DNA of 64,000 nt, from contig NC_069136.1 in assembly GCF_026914265.1 (NCBI RefSeq), positions 53,251,381-53,315,380 of the forward strand. Direction: 5' to 3'. The notes under the pieces are model-generated. The model was not told the DNA's origin. It saw only the letters and a list, made by a program, of their open reading frames with translations, and did no database searches. Source of the stretch: Mya arenaria. Its lineage: Eukaryota > Mollusca > Bivalvia > Myida > Myidae. Made by a program: the position numbers and the translations under genes. Each line of letters begins with the position of its first letter. Position 1 is the first letter of the stretch. Positions 34,709 to 46,200 of this stretch are shown here, in pieces.

Positions 34709-34895
34709 AACGACAACGGTCCTTTACATGTAGTTCGAGCCAACGAAGAATTTGAGCCAAGCGAATACTGTGTTAATGATTTACAGCGCTAAAGACATGA
34801 GACGTTGATATTTATTACATCAAAGGTTTTAACACTAGTTATATATCATCTAATGACGTTATTTTGAGAACACAATGTAATATGTAATATAAGGT

Positions 34896-35232
34896 TTAAA
34901 GTGAAACTCGTATTTAAAATCAATACTCATTCATAACAAACATAAATTTTTAGTGATAAACCTTTAACTAATTACTTTACTAAGCATTTATGGTAAATAT
35001 TAACTACTGGTAACAAGACTTTAGCCGTGTATATAAAAGCTGAAAACGCACAAATATTAATTGACTGGTGAATGCTTAGTGATCAACTATCGTCTCATGA
35101 GGTAGAAATACCGTGTTTTCTGCACGTTTCTTTCAAACCAAACACTGTATCGTTCATAAGAGCCATTGTTTTTAATACGTATTCATCATTTTCGGTACAT
35201 TTAAATAATTGCATTAATTTTGGTACACCATA
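34896..35232 (-). mobile_element. TTAAAG-type element, second family, next to small protein B
   Basis: It begins tttaaagtgaaactcg. Its body (gataaacctttaact ... gctgaaaacgc ... taccgtgttttctgca) matches, inverted, 57086-57438 and 37172-37480. The match continues to about 35232, so the element ends about 30 bp before the splice acceptor of the first coding exon of small protein B. Confidence 0.7.
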
Positions 35233-35268
35233 ACTGTTTATTACGAATTATTGTATTTTGCAGAAAAC

Positions 35269-35410
35269 ATGAAGGTATGTGTCATTCTATTGTTCGTATG
35301 GGTCTTGTGCACTTTAATCTCCCAACTTCCTGTCTCGAGCCAGATACCGGAAATAGTTCAACCTCTGTACATCCGGGTACCAAATTCGGAAGATAGGAAA
35401 AACGTTCAAA
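35269..35410 (+). CDS. Signal/transmembrane small protein B, exon 1 (signal peptide and ectodomain)
   Basis: An acceptor (gtattttgcag, AG at 35262-35263) sits just before the ATG at 35269, implying an upstream non-coding exon. The frame starts MKVCVILLFVWVLCTLIS, a strong signal peptide with likely cleavage after Ser-Ser near residue 24. A short polar region follows (QIPEIVQPLYIRVPNSEDRK). The exon ends with gtgagt at 35411 leaving one base (phase 1). It joins exactly to 36363. The joined protein is 91 residues. The gene shares signal exon, short ectodomain, phase-1 intron and membrane exon with the minus-strand gene at 9159-11581. Function unknown. Confidence 0.7.
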
Positions 35411-35510
35411 GTGAGTATCGATTTCATTCAATAGTTAGTATGCTGTAGTTTCAAGATATTTTGTCATAGTTCAAATGGTAAGAGTTTTGTTTTTCATAAA
35501 ACGTCAACTT

Positions 35511-35665
35511 GGGCAGTATTCAATAAGAAACTTAGATTGAACTTAAAGTTAAGATTAGAAACTTAGAATTTTAATATGCCTGTATATTTCGCTGATCAAT
35601 AAGCTGAATGGAATCATTGTAACATGTCTAAGGATAAGGATGAGATTTATATTGAATACTGGCCC
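35511..35665. mobile_element. GTATTCAATA-type inverted-repeat element in the intron
   Basis: It begins gggcagtattcaataagaa and ends with the inverse tatattgaatactggccc. Similar ends flank 48697-48910. About 155 bp, non-coding, within the only coding-region intron of small protein B. Confidence 0.65.
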
Positions 35666-36362
35666 AGATCATTTTATACAGGAAAAAACTAAATTATTTA
35701 AGCTTAGAAATAGCATGAGGTGTCAGCACTGCGCTCGAAAACCATGTGTTGTAGTCAGTCACATCATCCAGTTCATAAAGACTTCATGCCGAAAATTATA
35801 AGTTACGGGGGTTAGTAGGTGACCCTATATGTGAAATACGGGCCAATGGAAACCATATCCGGTGAGAGCGAATATTGTTTCCTGCGCCCCGCTGCCAGTC
35901 CGGTACCAATGGCGTTATGCCATTTATGCTGGAGGCCTGAAACTTATAAGTCATAGGATCGAAAGGTGACCCGTAACGTATACATCACGTCGACAGCCTG
36001 TTTACATGTTTAAATAATTCATTTATTCATCGGAATATTCATCGGAATCGGAAAATAGACGTCATTTTGGTACGATATAAATTTGGTGACCAAAATGGAA
36101 AATATGGGGTAACCATGTGACCAGTCCTGGACAAATGGCGTTGCGGTGAACCCATATTTTACATATGTTGAGATTTCTCAAATCCTCATTACCACATTTA
36201 ATCATAAATTCTCGGTCTTCGGGGCATGGGGCGGGGGACGGGGGAGGGTGTCGTTTGTTGAACGTCTTATCCTCTAACTTGCCCATCTACGAACGACAAA
36301 TTCTGGAGCCATCCCTGATAAAATGTACACGAGTTCAACTATACTTTTACCTTATCTTACAG

Positions 36363-36496
36363 GATTCTTCTGGCTATTAGGAGCCATCACTTTAGCAGCA
36401 GGCTTTGCCGGTTCTATTCCTGACGCTTCATCCGTTTCTGTCCACACACCCATGTCGGGAATGGAGGTCATGTCACCGGGAGTTCCGCCCACTTGA
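36363..36496 (+). CDS. Signal/transmembrane small protein B, exon 2 (membrane segment and tail)
   Basis: The acceptor (cttatcttacag) is followed by a phase-1 exon. With the final A of exon 1 it encodes RFFWLLGAITLAAGFAG, a hydrophobic segment of about 16-17 residues, then a Ser/Pro/Met-rich tail ending SPGVPPT before TGA (36494-36496). If the segment spans the membrane the tail is cytosolic. There are no cysteines in this part and no recognised domain. A canonical AATAAA follows at 36535. Confidence 0.7.
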
Positions 36497-36534
36497 TTAG
36501 ACGAGAAAATATGCCACTGTTACATTTTGTAAGG

Positions 36535-36540
36535 AATAAA
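36535..36540 (+). terminator. Polyadenylation signal of small protein B
   Basis: AATAAA lies 39 bp past the stop codon. It is the first canonical signal after the reading frame and gives a short 3' UTR. Confidence 0.6.
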
Positions 36541-36655
36541 CGCTGCATTTTCACCCAGCTGTTGGTGTAGTCTTAGTTGTTGTATTTTTTTGCTTTTGCA
36601 TTTATCCGTACTGTCCTTATATAGTCAAAACATCTTAGACTTAGATTTACCACAA

Positions 36656-37172
36656 TTAAAGGGGCTGTCTCACGTATGATAAAATAACGAAAAAAAAAAG
36701 AAAATTGTCGAAAACTGACAAACTTGGCATCGATGTGTACAATGCATTGAACTTTACTAACTGAAGTACCACATAGTTTTTACAATTTATTTAAGTAAAC
36801 AGTTATTTCGTATTTTTCCATTAAAAAAGATTACTGGGTATGTCTACCTAGTAGAATTCATTCCTTATACGTGATTGGCTAGTCGGTGTTATCACGTGAT
36901 ATTACCGAGATAGGTGTATAGCTTGATTATGTCACGCATTTAGTATATGCCTTTGTAGCTCAGTGAGTAAGACGCTGGTCTTCAATTCTGGCGACGCGGG
37001 TTCGAACCCGGTCTTCGACAAAATTTATTTTTTACATTTTGCCAAAAGTTTTGGTACATTTTTTACAATTATGATATCAAAGCGTAACACATTCTATTAG
37101 ACAATTGTCCTGAGATTCGTTACAGAAAAAAACAACTGTTTTTGGTGCCAATCTGTGACACAGTCCCTTTAA
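36656..37172 (+). mobile_element. Terminal-inverted-repeat element with a tRNA-like core, copy 2
   Basis: It begins ttaaaggggctgtctcac and ends with the inverse-type gtgacacagtccctttaa. It contains, on the plus strand, tttgtagctcagtgagtaag (A box) and gcgggttcgaacccggtc (B box) at about 36952-37022. It is the reverse-oriented counterpart of 2109-2610, of nearly equal length, and lies just after the polyadenylation signal of small protein B. Confidence 0.75.
36952..37022 (+). repeat. tRNA-like segment inside the element
   Basis: The A box (TAGCTCAGTGAG) and B box (GGTTCGAACCC) are correctly spaced for RNA polymerase III, but no proper acceptor stem pairs. It is related to 2243-2318. A dispersed tRNA-derived head, not a tRNA gene. 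Confidence 0.65.
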
Positions 37173-37480
37173 AACAAATAATTTAATATACCAACAAGAA
37201 TGAATAAATGGCGAAAACAATGTTTCTCATGACGGATGCCGAGTTTAATTTGAAATAAAAGTGCAGAAAATACGGTATTTCTTCCTCATGAGACGAAAGT
37301 TGATCACTATAAATCATTTTATTTTTTTGCGTTCTCAGCTATTAAATACACGCGTACAATCTCGTGTTCGGTCAATAATATTTTCCTTAAAATTAGTAAG
37401 TAGTTTAAGGTTTATCAGTCAAAATTTATGTTTGTTATACATGTGTATTTATTAATTTTAATAATAGTGTCAGTTTAACT
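37172..37480 (+). mobile_element. Second TTAAAG-type family, copy abutting the previous element
   Basis: Shares gagtttaatttgaaa ... gcagaaaatacggtattt ... tcagctattaaatacac ... ggtttatcagtcaaaat with 57086-57438, and in inverse with 34896-35232. Ends near gtgtcagtttaa. Diverged at the left end. Confidence 0.65.
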
Positions 37481-39198
37481 GTAAGAGAGCGTATTGGTTT
37501 GCCTTATAAACAATCCACTAATAACTTGCTTAATATTATAAATACGCATTTAATCAACTGAGGTTTCATGTTGAGTTTGTCCTTGGTGTCCTTTTTTAAT
37601 CACAACCGCTTACATTTAACTGTAAGTAGACGTACTGGTTCGCCCTATAAAGAACACACAAAGAACTTTGTTTAATGTAACACAGAATCAACTTTATATA
37701 TATCGTCGACTTTGTCCCAATTCACCGTTTACATTTCTAAATATAGTTTTAATTATTCATGTTTACTGGAATAACTCCATTAATTAAGTTAGTTTAAACT
37801 AATTTATTTTAGCTCGATTGAGACGAAATTTTATAGCTTTTACAATCACTCTTGGGTCCCTTTCCTGGGCAGGAATTCCGGATTTTCAAACTCAATCATT
37901 TTTATTAAATAAAAAAATCTCATAATTCCAAACTCAAATTTATTATACCAAAAATGTGAGAAAGAAAAATGAAAACTATTTTTTTTTTAAATATGCATTT
38001 TGTACTGTATCATGTATGCCGAACACTGTCTCTTGAACTGCTCACTATATACAGGCGAAAGACAGATACTTATTCAGAACAATAGTCTATTAAGTATCTA
38101 AAGTAATTTCTCTTATGATGATGTTGTTATGATATTTACGGATGTGTATCACTATATACAGTACAGTAATCGTTTCCATAACACTCAATTGTAAGCACAT
38201 GGAGCACTGTAACGACAAATAACAGCATCGCCGCAAAAACGAAATCGACCACGTTTATGCGGTGATTTTCAACGCACGAACAGGACTTTCTTATGTGGCA
38301 AAAAAACAAAAACACTTTCGACGCATAAAAAAAATTAAAACGCATACTAGTACAGTGTAGTATAGTGGTTGATAAACTTTCATCGAGATCGGACTTAGTT
38401 TTTTGTGTCCACTTAACCAAACTTTGAACTAGACTTTTAGAGACGTAAATTCTGACAAAGATTTAGTAAGATCGGTTTAAATGTGAACCAAACCAATTGA
38501 TCTTTCTGCGAAAACGTTTGAAATGATATTTGGCCCGAATAAAGGCGGGAATATATGCTACGACAACGCACAACACCGTCATTTGGGACAATCAGAAAAT
38601 TTAATCGTCGTATGACGTATCATATATTCTCGTCTTTTTGTCAGACTGACGGGCATGTACCCTTGACAAAGCGCACTTTCAACGTCAATTCAAACGTTTC
38701 TAGAAAAGACAATTGTTTACGACGGACAAACAACAGAAATCCAACAATCCTCACAGTTCCGCATGTGCTCTTTGTGCTCAGATGAGCTAAGAATTATTTC
38801 CTTGTCAAGAACCAATGGTAATTGTGCGATTGTGAAATTTATTCACGTCTAGATCATCAGCGTATATCTCTGTTTACCTGGGCAACGAAAGGAAAACTTT
38901 TGAAGATTATATTGTTTCCCAAAACTTCAACACAACATTAGTTTTTGGGCACTTGAACAAGAGGACTCAGATGACTGATATAGGGTCATCATGGACGTCT
39001 TTCTTCCGTTGATTGTGTTTTTATGCACAAGTAACCAAGAAAATGTAGATGTGAACACTCCAAGGGGAGTAATAATTTATTTTTAACTTTCAATTTTGGC
39101 TCAACTTTAAAATATTACCTTAAATATCACCAATTTGCCTGCCTACTTTTCCCGTTTTTTATTCAAACTGACAGTAGTATGCTACGCCCTAACCTTAA
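37481..39198. other. Intergenic sequence; one signal-peptide-like frame
   Basis: Mostly AT-rich. A short inverted pair (cgaccacgtttatgcggtg near 38248 and gccgcataaacgtggtcg near 39526) may mark the ends of a ~1.3 kb element. The ATG at 38991 opens MDVFLPLIVFLCTSNQEN, which looks like a signal peptide. It stops after 31 codons and no partner exon was found, so it is not listed as a gene. No other feature. Confidence 0.35.
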
Positions 39199-39349
39199 TC
39201 ATCATCATAATGAACAACATAATCACAACCACCATTATCATCACCACAATCACAACCACCACCACCATCATCATCCCCACAACCATCATCATCATAATTA
39301 TCATCATCATCATCATCATCGTCATCATCATCATCATCATCACCATCAC

Positions 39350-39381
<32 letters not shown>

Positions 39382-39400
39382 AGAATGTCATCACCATCGC
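39199..39400 (+). repeat. (ATC)n microsatellite
   Basis: Runs of atc/acc triplets with interruptions, most regular at 39298-39380. The open frames over it on both strands (His-, Ile- or Met-rich) are simple-sequence artefacts. Confidence 0.95.
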
Positions 39401-40098
39401 TTGTGTTGAAATATTAACTCTATTTTTTAGCTTTATAATAAATGGTCAAGTTAATCCTCTGTATGTGGCAAAAAGGCACAGGTTGCGCCCTATATAGGCA
39501 ATTTCTTCTTTATGCGTTGAGCGTCGCCGCATAAACGTGGTCGTCCTGTTTTAATAATGACGTACTGTAATATCAAAAAAGCGAGTTGAGATTGAGATTG
39601 GGGCTTGGATTGACAGTCTATTGTCTTATAACTAAACCGCGGATCGTTAAGTTAAGTTGAATGTAGTGTTTGTTTCGCCTCTGTCAGATAAGATGTTAAA
39701 TAATTGATACACTTATCTCTGCAAGGGTAGACTGAAGTGTTAGTGTCTATACCATTGTAATTAAGCAACTCTTTCAATAAAGCACAAATCTTGATTAACT
39801 ACCATGGTTCACGCAACACATTGAACGTTTATTGTCTTTTGTCCTGCTATCACTCAATCTAGCATCGTGTATTGATTAGGTTTTAATTGTACTAGTACGT
39901 TTTTCTTGATAGTATTCCGCTTATTCATGCCTTTGTTAAAATCTTAAGACGTGTTTATACCATTTTAATTGGAAATTCAAGTGAACAACAATTTCTACGC
40001 GACAATAAAATTTGATTTTGATTTAAATCTGTTTTTGAGAGGAAGGAACTACTTTGTGTGTCTACACGAGGAAAACTGGAGCCCGAGGCATTTAAGAA
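39401..40098. other. Upstream region of the KY-like gene
   Basis: AT-rich sequence with a SINE-like fragment at about 39605-39650 (attgacagtctattgtctt ... accgcggatc). The last part presumably contains the 5' UTR. No core promoter can be assigned with confidence. Confidence 0.35.
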
Positions 40099-40221
40099 AT
40101 GGGTTCAGCTGCATCTGGGACAAATGATAGCGAAGATAATGGAAACAAAGTGACTGAGCAAGAGATTGAAACGAAATCAACGAAGCCAGATCATTCCGGG
40201 GAGGCGATCTCCATGAGCGCT
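40099..40221 (+). CDS. KY-like gene, exon 1
   Basis: Starts MGSAASGTNDSEDN and ends at Ala41 before a consensus donor (gtaagt), phase 0. The glycine after Met and Ser at position 6 fit the myristoylation consensus, which would anchor the protein to membranes. The rest is polar and rich in Glu, Thr and Ser. The first ATG after a purine-rich leader was taken as start. Confidence 0.7.
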
Positions 40222-43200
40222 GTAAGTAGTTCTTTTTATTCCATATTATTTAATTAAGGTATTCTTCGCAATTCGAGGGCTCTCAGTTGATGTAAATTTA
40301 TATAAATATAAACTAGGTAACGTACGTCTTGCGCTAGGCCCTCGGGTTATTCGATTTTAGGTTGCGTTGCGACCCCATATTACTTTTCATGTGTAGAGAG
40401 AGTATATACAAAATTGAAAAATAAATGATAGTAAAAATAGATATATTACAAAACAAAACTTGTCAGCCTGGGAAATATTGCAAACAAATTGTTACAACAT
40501 TAGTTCACGTCCGATTTAAAGTGGAATTTATATGAGATAAATACATCTAAAAATATATCCATATATTGAGGAACTAAAAGATCTATCCATCTATTTAATA
40601 ATTATTTTATATATTAGCAATCATCAACAGGCATTCCGAATAGACCATGCTGTTATTGAGTCACCATGCAATCAGCATTTCAAAGCTGCACTCTCACAGA
40701 TTGACTGTTTTGATAATTATTTTGTCTAGGAATGAGCCAATATTTGGGTTTATGTCTGGAAATCAGTGCTTTAAGACTGCTGACAAAAGAGCAGATCGCA
40801 GTTTCATATTTACGTTTGAAAAGTGATGTTTATGGCTAAAACACTTTTAAAAAAAAATGAAATTAGGCCAGGTCATTTCATGGGAAAAGCGTAAGCAGAT
40901 TGTCAAATGTCGAATATGATTAATATGCTTGTATTCAAAAATCTAAAGTACCCGAAATGAAAAGCAATGTTATTATGAGTTTTGAGAAGAATTATGAAAC
41001 ATAAGTTACTGTTATATTAAAATTACGTGGTGTATTAGTTTTATCAATTAACTTGTGTATAGAAATCTGTCAAATATACAATTTGTGAATCGTTTCGATA
41101 CTATTTCCATGTGTAATTAAAATGTGACATTAATCATACTAAACGTATCAACATTTTGGCCGTCAGCATTTTGGGATGGACAGTATTTTATGTTATTGTT
41201 AGAATTGGCTGAACTATTTCGTTTTGGGATGGACTGAACTTTAGCCTTTTATTAGAATCGGCTGAAATAATTAGTTTTGGGAAAGAGAGTAATTCATGTT
41301 ATTATCAGAATTGGCAATTTTTTTTCGTTAAGGAATGGCCATTTCTCCATGTTATTATTAGAATCGGTTGAACAAATTTCGTTTTGGGATGGACTGTACT
41401 TTATGTTATTATTAGAATCGGCTGAACAAATTTCGTTTTGGGATGGACTGTACTTTATGTTATTATTAGAATCGGCTGAACAAATTTCGTTTTGGGATGG
41501 ACTGTACTTTATGTTATTATTAGAATCGGCTGAACAAATTTCGTTTTGGGATGGACTGTACTTTATGTTATTATTAGAATCGGCTGAACAAATTTCGTTT
41601 TGGGATGGACTGTACTTTATGTTATTATTAGAATCGGCTGAACAAATTTCGTTTTGGGATGGACTGTACTTTATGTTATTATTAGAATCGGCTGAACAAA
41701 TTTCGTTTTGGGATGGACTGTACTTTATGTTATTATTAGAATCGGCTGAACAAATTTCGTTAAGGGATGGACTGTACTTTATGTTATTATTAGAATCGGC
41801 TGAACAAATTTCGTTTTGGGATGGACTGTACTTTATGTTATTATTAGAATCGGCTGAACAAATTTCGTTAAGGGATGGACTGTACTTTATGTTATTATTA
41901 GAATCGGCTGAACAAATTTCGTCTTGGGATGGACTGTACTTTATATTATTATTAGAATCGGCTGAACAAATTTCGTTTTGGGATGGACTGTACTTTATGT
42001 TATTATTAGAATCGGCTGAACAAATTTCGTTTTGGGATGGACTGTACTTTATGTTATTATTAGAATCGGCTGAACAAATTTCGTTTTGGGATGGACTGTA
42101 CTTTATGTTATTATTAGAATCGGCTGAACAAATTTCGTTTTGGGATGGACTGTACTTTATGTTATTATTAGAATCGGCTGAACAAATTTCGTTTTGGGAT
42201 GGACTGTACTTTATGTTATTATTAGAATCGGCTGAACAAATTTCGTTTTGGGATGGACAGTACTTTATGTTATTATTAGAATTGCCTGAACAAATTTCGT
42301 TTTGGGATGGACTGTACTTTATGTTATTATTAGAATCGGCTGAAAAATTTCGTTTAATGATGAACAGTTCTTTATGTTGATGCTAGAATTGGCTGAAATA
42401 TTTCGTTTTGGGATGGACAGTACTTTATGTTATTATTAGAATTGGCTGAACTATTTCGTTAAGGGATGGACAGTACTTTATGTTATTATTAGAATTGGCT
42501 GAACTATTTCGTTAAGGGATGATCAATAATTTATGTTATTATTAGAATTTGCTGAAATATTTCGTTTTGGGATGGACAGTTCTTTAGAGTTCATTTAGCT
42601 GACATACACCGCTTTGGGATGGACAATCTTTTGTATTATTATAAGACTTCGCTGAAATATTTCGTTTCGGAATAACAGCATGTCATTATTAAAATTTTGC
42701 TTATTGTTCAGAACTAAAGCTCAATTAAAGTTATTAACATTGTTAACGTCATCATTGTTAACTGTTAACTTTCATATCGTTACTGCTGTTGAAATGTAAT
42801 GGATAGGCTTGTGATCTGCTGTTCTTTTCTTAATAGATTTCATACAACTGTTTCAGTTGTAATTGCTTATTTCTTAATATGTTAGCACACCATCATATAC
42901 ATTAGGTTTAAAGTTAACAAGGATGTCGTTCATCATGATGATAACTTTAACTAAAATCAGAACAATCATCTTTTTGCCTCTCAAATATCTTATTGTATAG
43001 ATGAAATGCCACTTAAACCATGTTTAAACAAGTAACTGTCTAACATGCATACAATTTTTATTACATGAGAATCATCTAAACCAATTGTAGTGTCTATAAT
43101 CAATCACAGTATTTAGCTATTTCTTATTGATCTTCTTCAGCCAGCGGATGCATCTTGGCAAGGCGGTGGTGGGCAAAGAGAGGAACTTCTTGTCGCTGAA

Positions 43201-46200
43201 ACAGAGGAGACAGCTGATCCAGAAAACCATGCCACGTATCAGCGACTAAAGACAGACAAGAGTGCTGACCTTCATATATTAAATACAAGGTTCAATGCTA
43301 ATGAACTCAAAAGCAAATCCCAAAAAAGAAACGACGAGCCAGTTGGTGCAATATTGAACAACACTTTTGCAAAATTGCCTGCTAGGATAGATTCGGCTAA
43401 CTTCCACCCACACACTGTTGTGATGGAACGAGAGAAGTCGCTAGTCAACCCGCCGGCAGATTTTAAACATGACCACAAAATTACTCTCGATGATAGTAAT
43501 GTTCTTTTTCAACCAGGAGATCATACTACTAAAAATAAACACAACGTGCCTGAAATAAGTTTAAAAGAGGATGATAAAACCTCTCCATTTCTTCTAAAGG
43601 GCGACAACGAAAAATGCAAACCACAGGCGAGGAAATCCGCTGGGCTTTCTGCTGTTCATTCGCTGGTTGTTCCCGAAAATCTACGAGGATTCCAATCACC
43701 GGTCCCATCAAATGAATCAAAAGAAGACGATAGTGATTTCGACCCACTAGAAGGTCTAGATATACCACGAGAAAGGGTTTGTTCGTTCGGCTCTGAGTCC
43801 ATATATTCGGTGAAAGAGATATCTGACAGTCTGTATCAGCAGTATCAAGCCGAGGTCAAGAATCGTATTCGTAGTTATGGATTCTTTGAAACGTTTCCAT
43901 CTCCAGAGGTCGTCCGTGAAGCGCAGACTGTTTATAGAAATCTTGATATACCACCACCCGTGGACGAGGACGGTAACGTTCTGCCCCACCCACCAAAATT
44001 CAAGAAAAAGGAGTACATGGAATCGGAACGTGAGTCATTCGATGACTTTAAACAACGTCTTGAACAGGTATGTAAAACTAGAGCAAATATACTGATTGTA
44101 GATGAAAATTAAATTTTATTACCTTCAATACGGATATTTTTAGATATGTACTCAATCATTGGGATGCCGTCTACACTCTTATTGAACTGCATACATATAT
44201 CATGCGATAAGCCCAACCAAATGTTAGCATGTCCCTATAATACAGTTCTATGGTCATTATAGATAGGCGTTCAAAAAACAGAACTGAAAAGGAATAGATT
44301 TTTCACTGTCATTACATGTACTGTGTTTTACGATGCTGCCAACAACATAACAACAATTTGCCACTCAAGTAATACAACAACGTACACTGCTAACTCTACA
44401 CTGATTGCCTTACTCTACTTAGCTGACTCTTCACCGCCTACTCGTCTCTACTTACACTACACAGCTTACTATACACTGCTAACTATATACTGCTTTCTCA
44501 ACACTGTTAACTGTACACTGTTTACTGTACACTGCTTACTTTATTATACACTACTCATTTAAATATACACTTGTTACTATAAAATGCTTACTCTGCACTG
44601 CTATCTCTACACTTTATTCTCTAGACTACTAACACAACACTTCTAACTCTACTCTTCTAAATCTATACTGCTTTCTCTACAATGCTTACTCTTAACTGCT
44701 TACTCTTCACTTTTAACTCTACACTTTAAGCTCTATACTTCTTACTCAACACTGTTTACTTTACACAGCTTACTTTACACTGCTTGCGCTACACTGTTTA
44801 CTCAACACTGCTTACTTTACACTGTTTACTCAACACTTCTTACTTTACACTGCTTACTTTACACTGCTTACTCAACACTGTTTACTCAACACTGATTACT
44901 TTACACTGATTACTTTATACTACTTACTCAACACTGCTTACTTTACACTGCTTACTTTACACTGCTTACTCAACACTGCTTACTCAACACTGTTTACTTT
45001 ACACAGCTTACTTTACACTGCTTGCGCTACACTGTTTACTCAACACTGCTTCCTTTACACTGTTTACTCAACACTTCTTACTTTACACTGCTTACTTTAC
45101 ACTGCTTACTCAACATTGCTTACTCAACACTGACTTCTATAAACTACTTACTCTACATATCTTACCCTACACTCTTTTCTATACGCTTCTTACTTTTCAC
45201 TTCTTACCCTATACTAGAACGAAAACTTGTGCATCAAAATTTACAATAACGTGAATGTTTGAATTTCAGATTCCAGACAAAGTTAAAGATGGACATTTGA
45301 TCGACATTGTAAACTTCATCTGTGAGGGTCTAGAAAATGATAAAGATAGACTGATAATCATTATTTCCTGGATTGTAAAGGAGCAGTTGCAAGATAAAGA
45401 AAGAGACACGGCTAGCATTGGTGAAAGGAAAGAATGTTGCATCCTCTTTCGCACTATGTGCAGGTAATATTTTATAAGTCCGCAACGTTGTAATAACATT
45501 TAAGAATCATTTTTAACAAATAATATATTATTCTTATCAACACTGTAGTTGTTTATATTCTGCCTTTTCCATGATTAGGGCATTATGGCTTAATGATACC
45601 CGAGTACAATTGTCTTAAATTCATATCATCATACGTATTTCGGTTAGTTTCTATTAGGCTTAAGCTTTGAGCCTTGTTGAACAGTTGGCCACTGGTCTTG
45701 TCCCAAAACTTTATATAATTTTATAACGATTGTGAAGCAAGCTATTACAACTTATATTAATCACTCTCATGGGTACGATGTTGAGCGAGAGTGCTGTCTT
45801 GTGTTGTGGGGGAAACCGGAGTACCCGGAGAAAACCCACTTGTCCGGCTTGGTGACTACTAACCAAACTCACATGCGCAACAGTTTGCAATGTATCATTG
45901 AAGATAGAATACCCATTTAGTTGATGTTGACCGTGTTACATTACTGTCAATTAACGGTATTTTGTTTCGATCAAAGTGGGTCTAATGATTTCATAAGATG
46001 GATGTACTTTAAAGTAGTTATTTATACCTTCTGGGAACATAACGAATATCAAAATATGTTGAACGCTAAAGAATAATTCTTAGAATGATTATGACTTAGA
46101 TGAAACAGCACAAATTCGAAATGGCCTCTACCTTATCAATACAGGAAATCAAACAAGCTGCAAACAGCTTTGCAAAGCATCGTCTCAAGAACCAAACAAA

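Noticed and set aside
38136..38420. 94-codon minus-strand frame with a hydrophobic stretch
   Set aside because: No splice sites or repeat-free context to support it, no recognised domain, and its length is not exceptional for AT-rich DNA.
39135..39497. His-, Ile- or Met-rich frames
   Set aside because: ATC-triplet microsatellite translated in different frames.
43272..43989. Minus-strand frames opposite KY-like exon 2
   Set aside because: Shadows of a long, well-supported plus-strand exon.
45732..45920. Plus-strand 62-codon frame
   Set aside because: Overlaps a SINE fragment that recurs at 62110.
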